Notes under the pieces: model-generated
What the model saw: only the letters and a program-made list of their open reading frames with translations
What the model was told of the DNA's origin: nothing
Databases searched by the model: none
Part shown: piece after piece, positions 6,864-7,178 of the stretch
Layout: the number at the start of each line of letters is the position of its first letter
How positions within the stretch are numbered: the stretch's first letter is position 1
NCBI GenBank assembly: GCA_018695965.1
Contig: JABHQB010000144.1
Coordinates: forward strand, 1-7,178
DNA: 7,178 bases
Reading direction: 5' to 3'
From: Flavobacteriales bacterium
GTDB lineage: Bacteria; Bacteroidota; Bacteroidia; Flavobacteriales; BACL11
Translations under genes and position numbers: made by a program

Positions 6864-7178
6864 ATGAAAAATTTTTTATTTCTTTTAATTGCAGTTTTTA
6901 CATTTTCGTGTAATCAAACTGATCAAAAAAAATCTAAAGAAGCATCTTCCCATGAAAATATGATGGTTCTTGTAGTAAATTACGAATTACAAGACATGAG
7001 TCTTGAAGATCATGCAAAGCTTGGATCTGAGGTTGCGCCAAATTTTAAACCAGAAAACATTGATGGTCTTATTGGAAAGACCTTTATTGGAAATGTAGAT
7101 ACTGGGGTTTTTGGTGGGGTTTACTATTTTAAAAGCAAGGAATCTGTTGACACATATTTAGATTCTGAGCTATGGAAA
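6864..7178 (+). CDS. Lipoprotein with YdhR-like/ABM domain (3' end outside window)
   Basis: An open frame from the ATG at 6864 runs through 105 codons to the right edge without a stop. The N-terminus MKNFLFLLIAVFTFSC is a lipoprotein signal peptide with a T-F-S-C lipobox (Cys16), followed by a charged linker NQTDQKKSKEASSHEN, which fixes the start. From residue 33 the sequence MMVLVVNYELQDMSLEDHAKLGSEVAPNF begins a beta-alpha unit, and GLIGKTFIGNVDTGVFGGVYYFKSKESVDTYLDSELW (68-104) matches the 'G-L-x-x-K-x-W/F ... G-G-x-Y-x-F-x-S-x-E-x-x-x-x-Y/F-L' pattern of the YdhR/ABM (antibiotic biosynthesis monooxygenase-like) ferredoxin-fold family. Known members are small, soluble, often dimeric proteins, some of them cofactor-free oxygenases and others of unknown role. 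A lipid-anchored version would act in the periplasm or outer membrane. The domain appears nearly complete at the edge, with perhaps a strand or two missing. The role is unknown and the fold assignment is by motif resemblance. Confidence 0.85.
   Translation, partial: MKNFLFLLIAVFTFSCNQTDQKKSKEASSHENMMVLVVNYELQDMSLEDHAKLGSEVAPNFKPENIDGLIGKTFIGNVDTGVFGGVYYFKSKESVDTYLDSELWK

Noticed and set aside
1..7178. CRISPR array, insertion sequence, tRNA/rRNA, prophage or defence island
   Set aside because: I saw no regularly spaced direct repeats, terminal inverted repeats with a transposase, cloverleaf-forming sequence or defence-type domain in the window.

Overview
The window is strongly AT-rich, and its protein content points to a member of the Bacteroidota, most likely a marine Flavobacteriia-type bacterium. 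The clearest marker is the 1,101-codon gene in the middle, whose product ends in a type IX secretion system (T9SS) type A sorting domain, a system restricted to the Bacteroidota lineage. Three short signal-peptide lipoproteins, a sulfatase of the kind that strips sulfate from algal or mucin glycans, and a CBS-domain protein resembling a flavobacterial family agree with this. The taxonomic assignment is inferred from protein families; no rRNA or tRNA gene is present.

Layout from left to right: (1) positions 1-947, + strand, the 3' part of a family S1 sulfatase whose N-terminal catalytic half lies outside the window; (2) 997-1896, + strand, a lipoprotein that looks like a single beta-propeller of unassigned function; (3) 1926-2894, - strand, an M28-family zinc aminopeptidase lipoprotein, convergent with gene 2; (4) 2901-6206, + strand, a very large secreted protein made of a VPS10/BNR-type beta-propeller region, an Ig-like domain, a GEVED domain and the T9SS sorting tail, divergent from gene 3 with only 6 bases between the nominal start codons; (5) about 6219-6686, - strand, a cytoplasmic tandem-CBS protein, convergent with gene 4; (6) 6864 to the right edge, + strand, the 5' part of a lipoprotein carrying a YdhR-like/ABM (ferredoxin-like) domain. 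The strand alternates at almost every gene, so most genes are probably transcribed singly; only genes 1 and 2 could be cotranscribed.

Five of the six products are predicted or expected to be exported: a sulfatase (probably exported, but its signal peptide is outside the window), three lipoproteins and one T9SS substrate. Together they suggest a cell-envelope and extracellular degradation or adhesion repertoire. No SusC/SusD pair, glycoside hydrolase, transposase, integrase, CRISPR array or recognisable defence gene is present. I see no convincing evidence for a new multi-gene system. The points most worth following are the uncharacterised propeller lipoprotein with its acidic motifs, the conserved N-terminal module of the large T9SS protein, the very tight divergent start region at 2894/2901, and the lipoprotein form of a normally soluble monooxygenase-like fold at the right edge.
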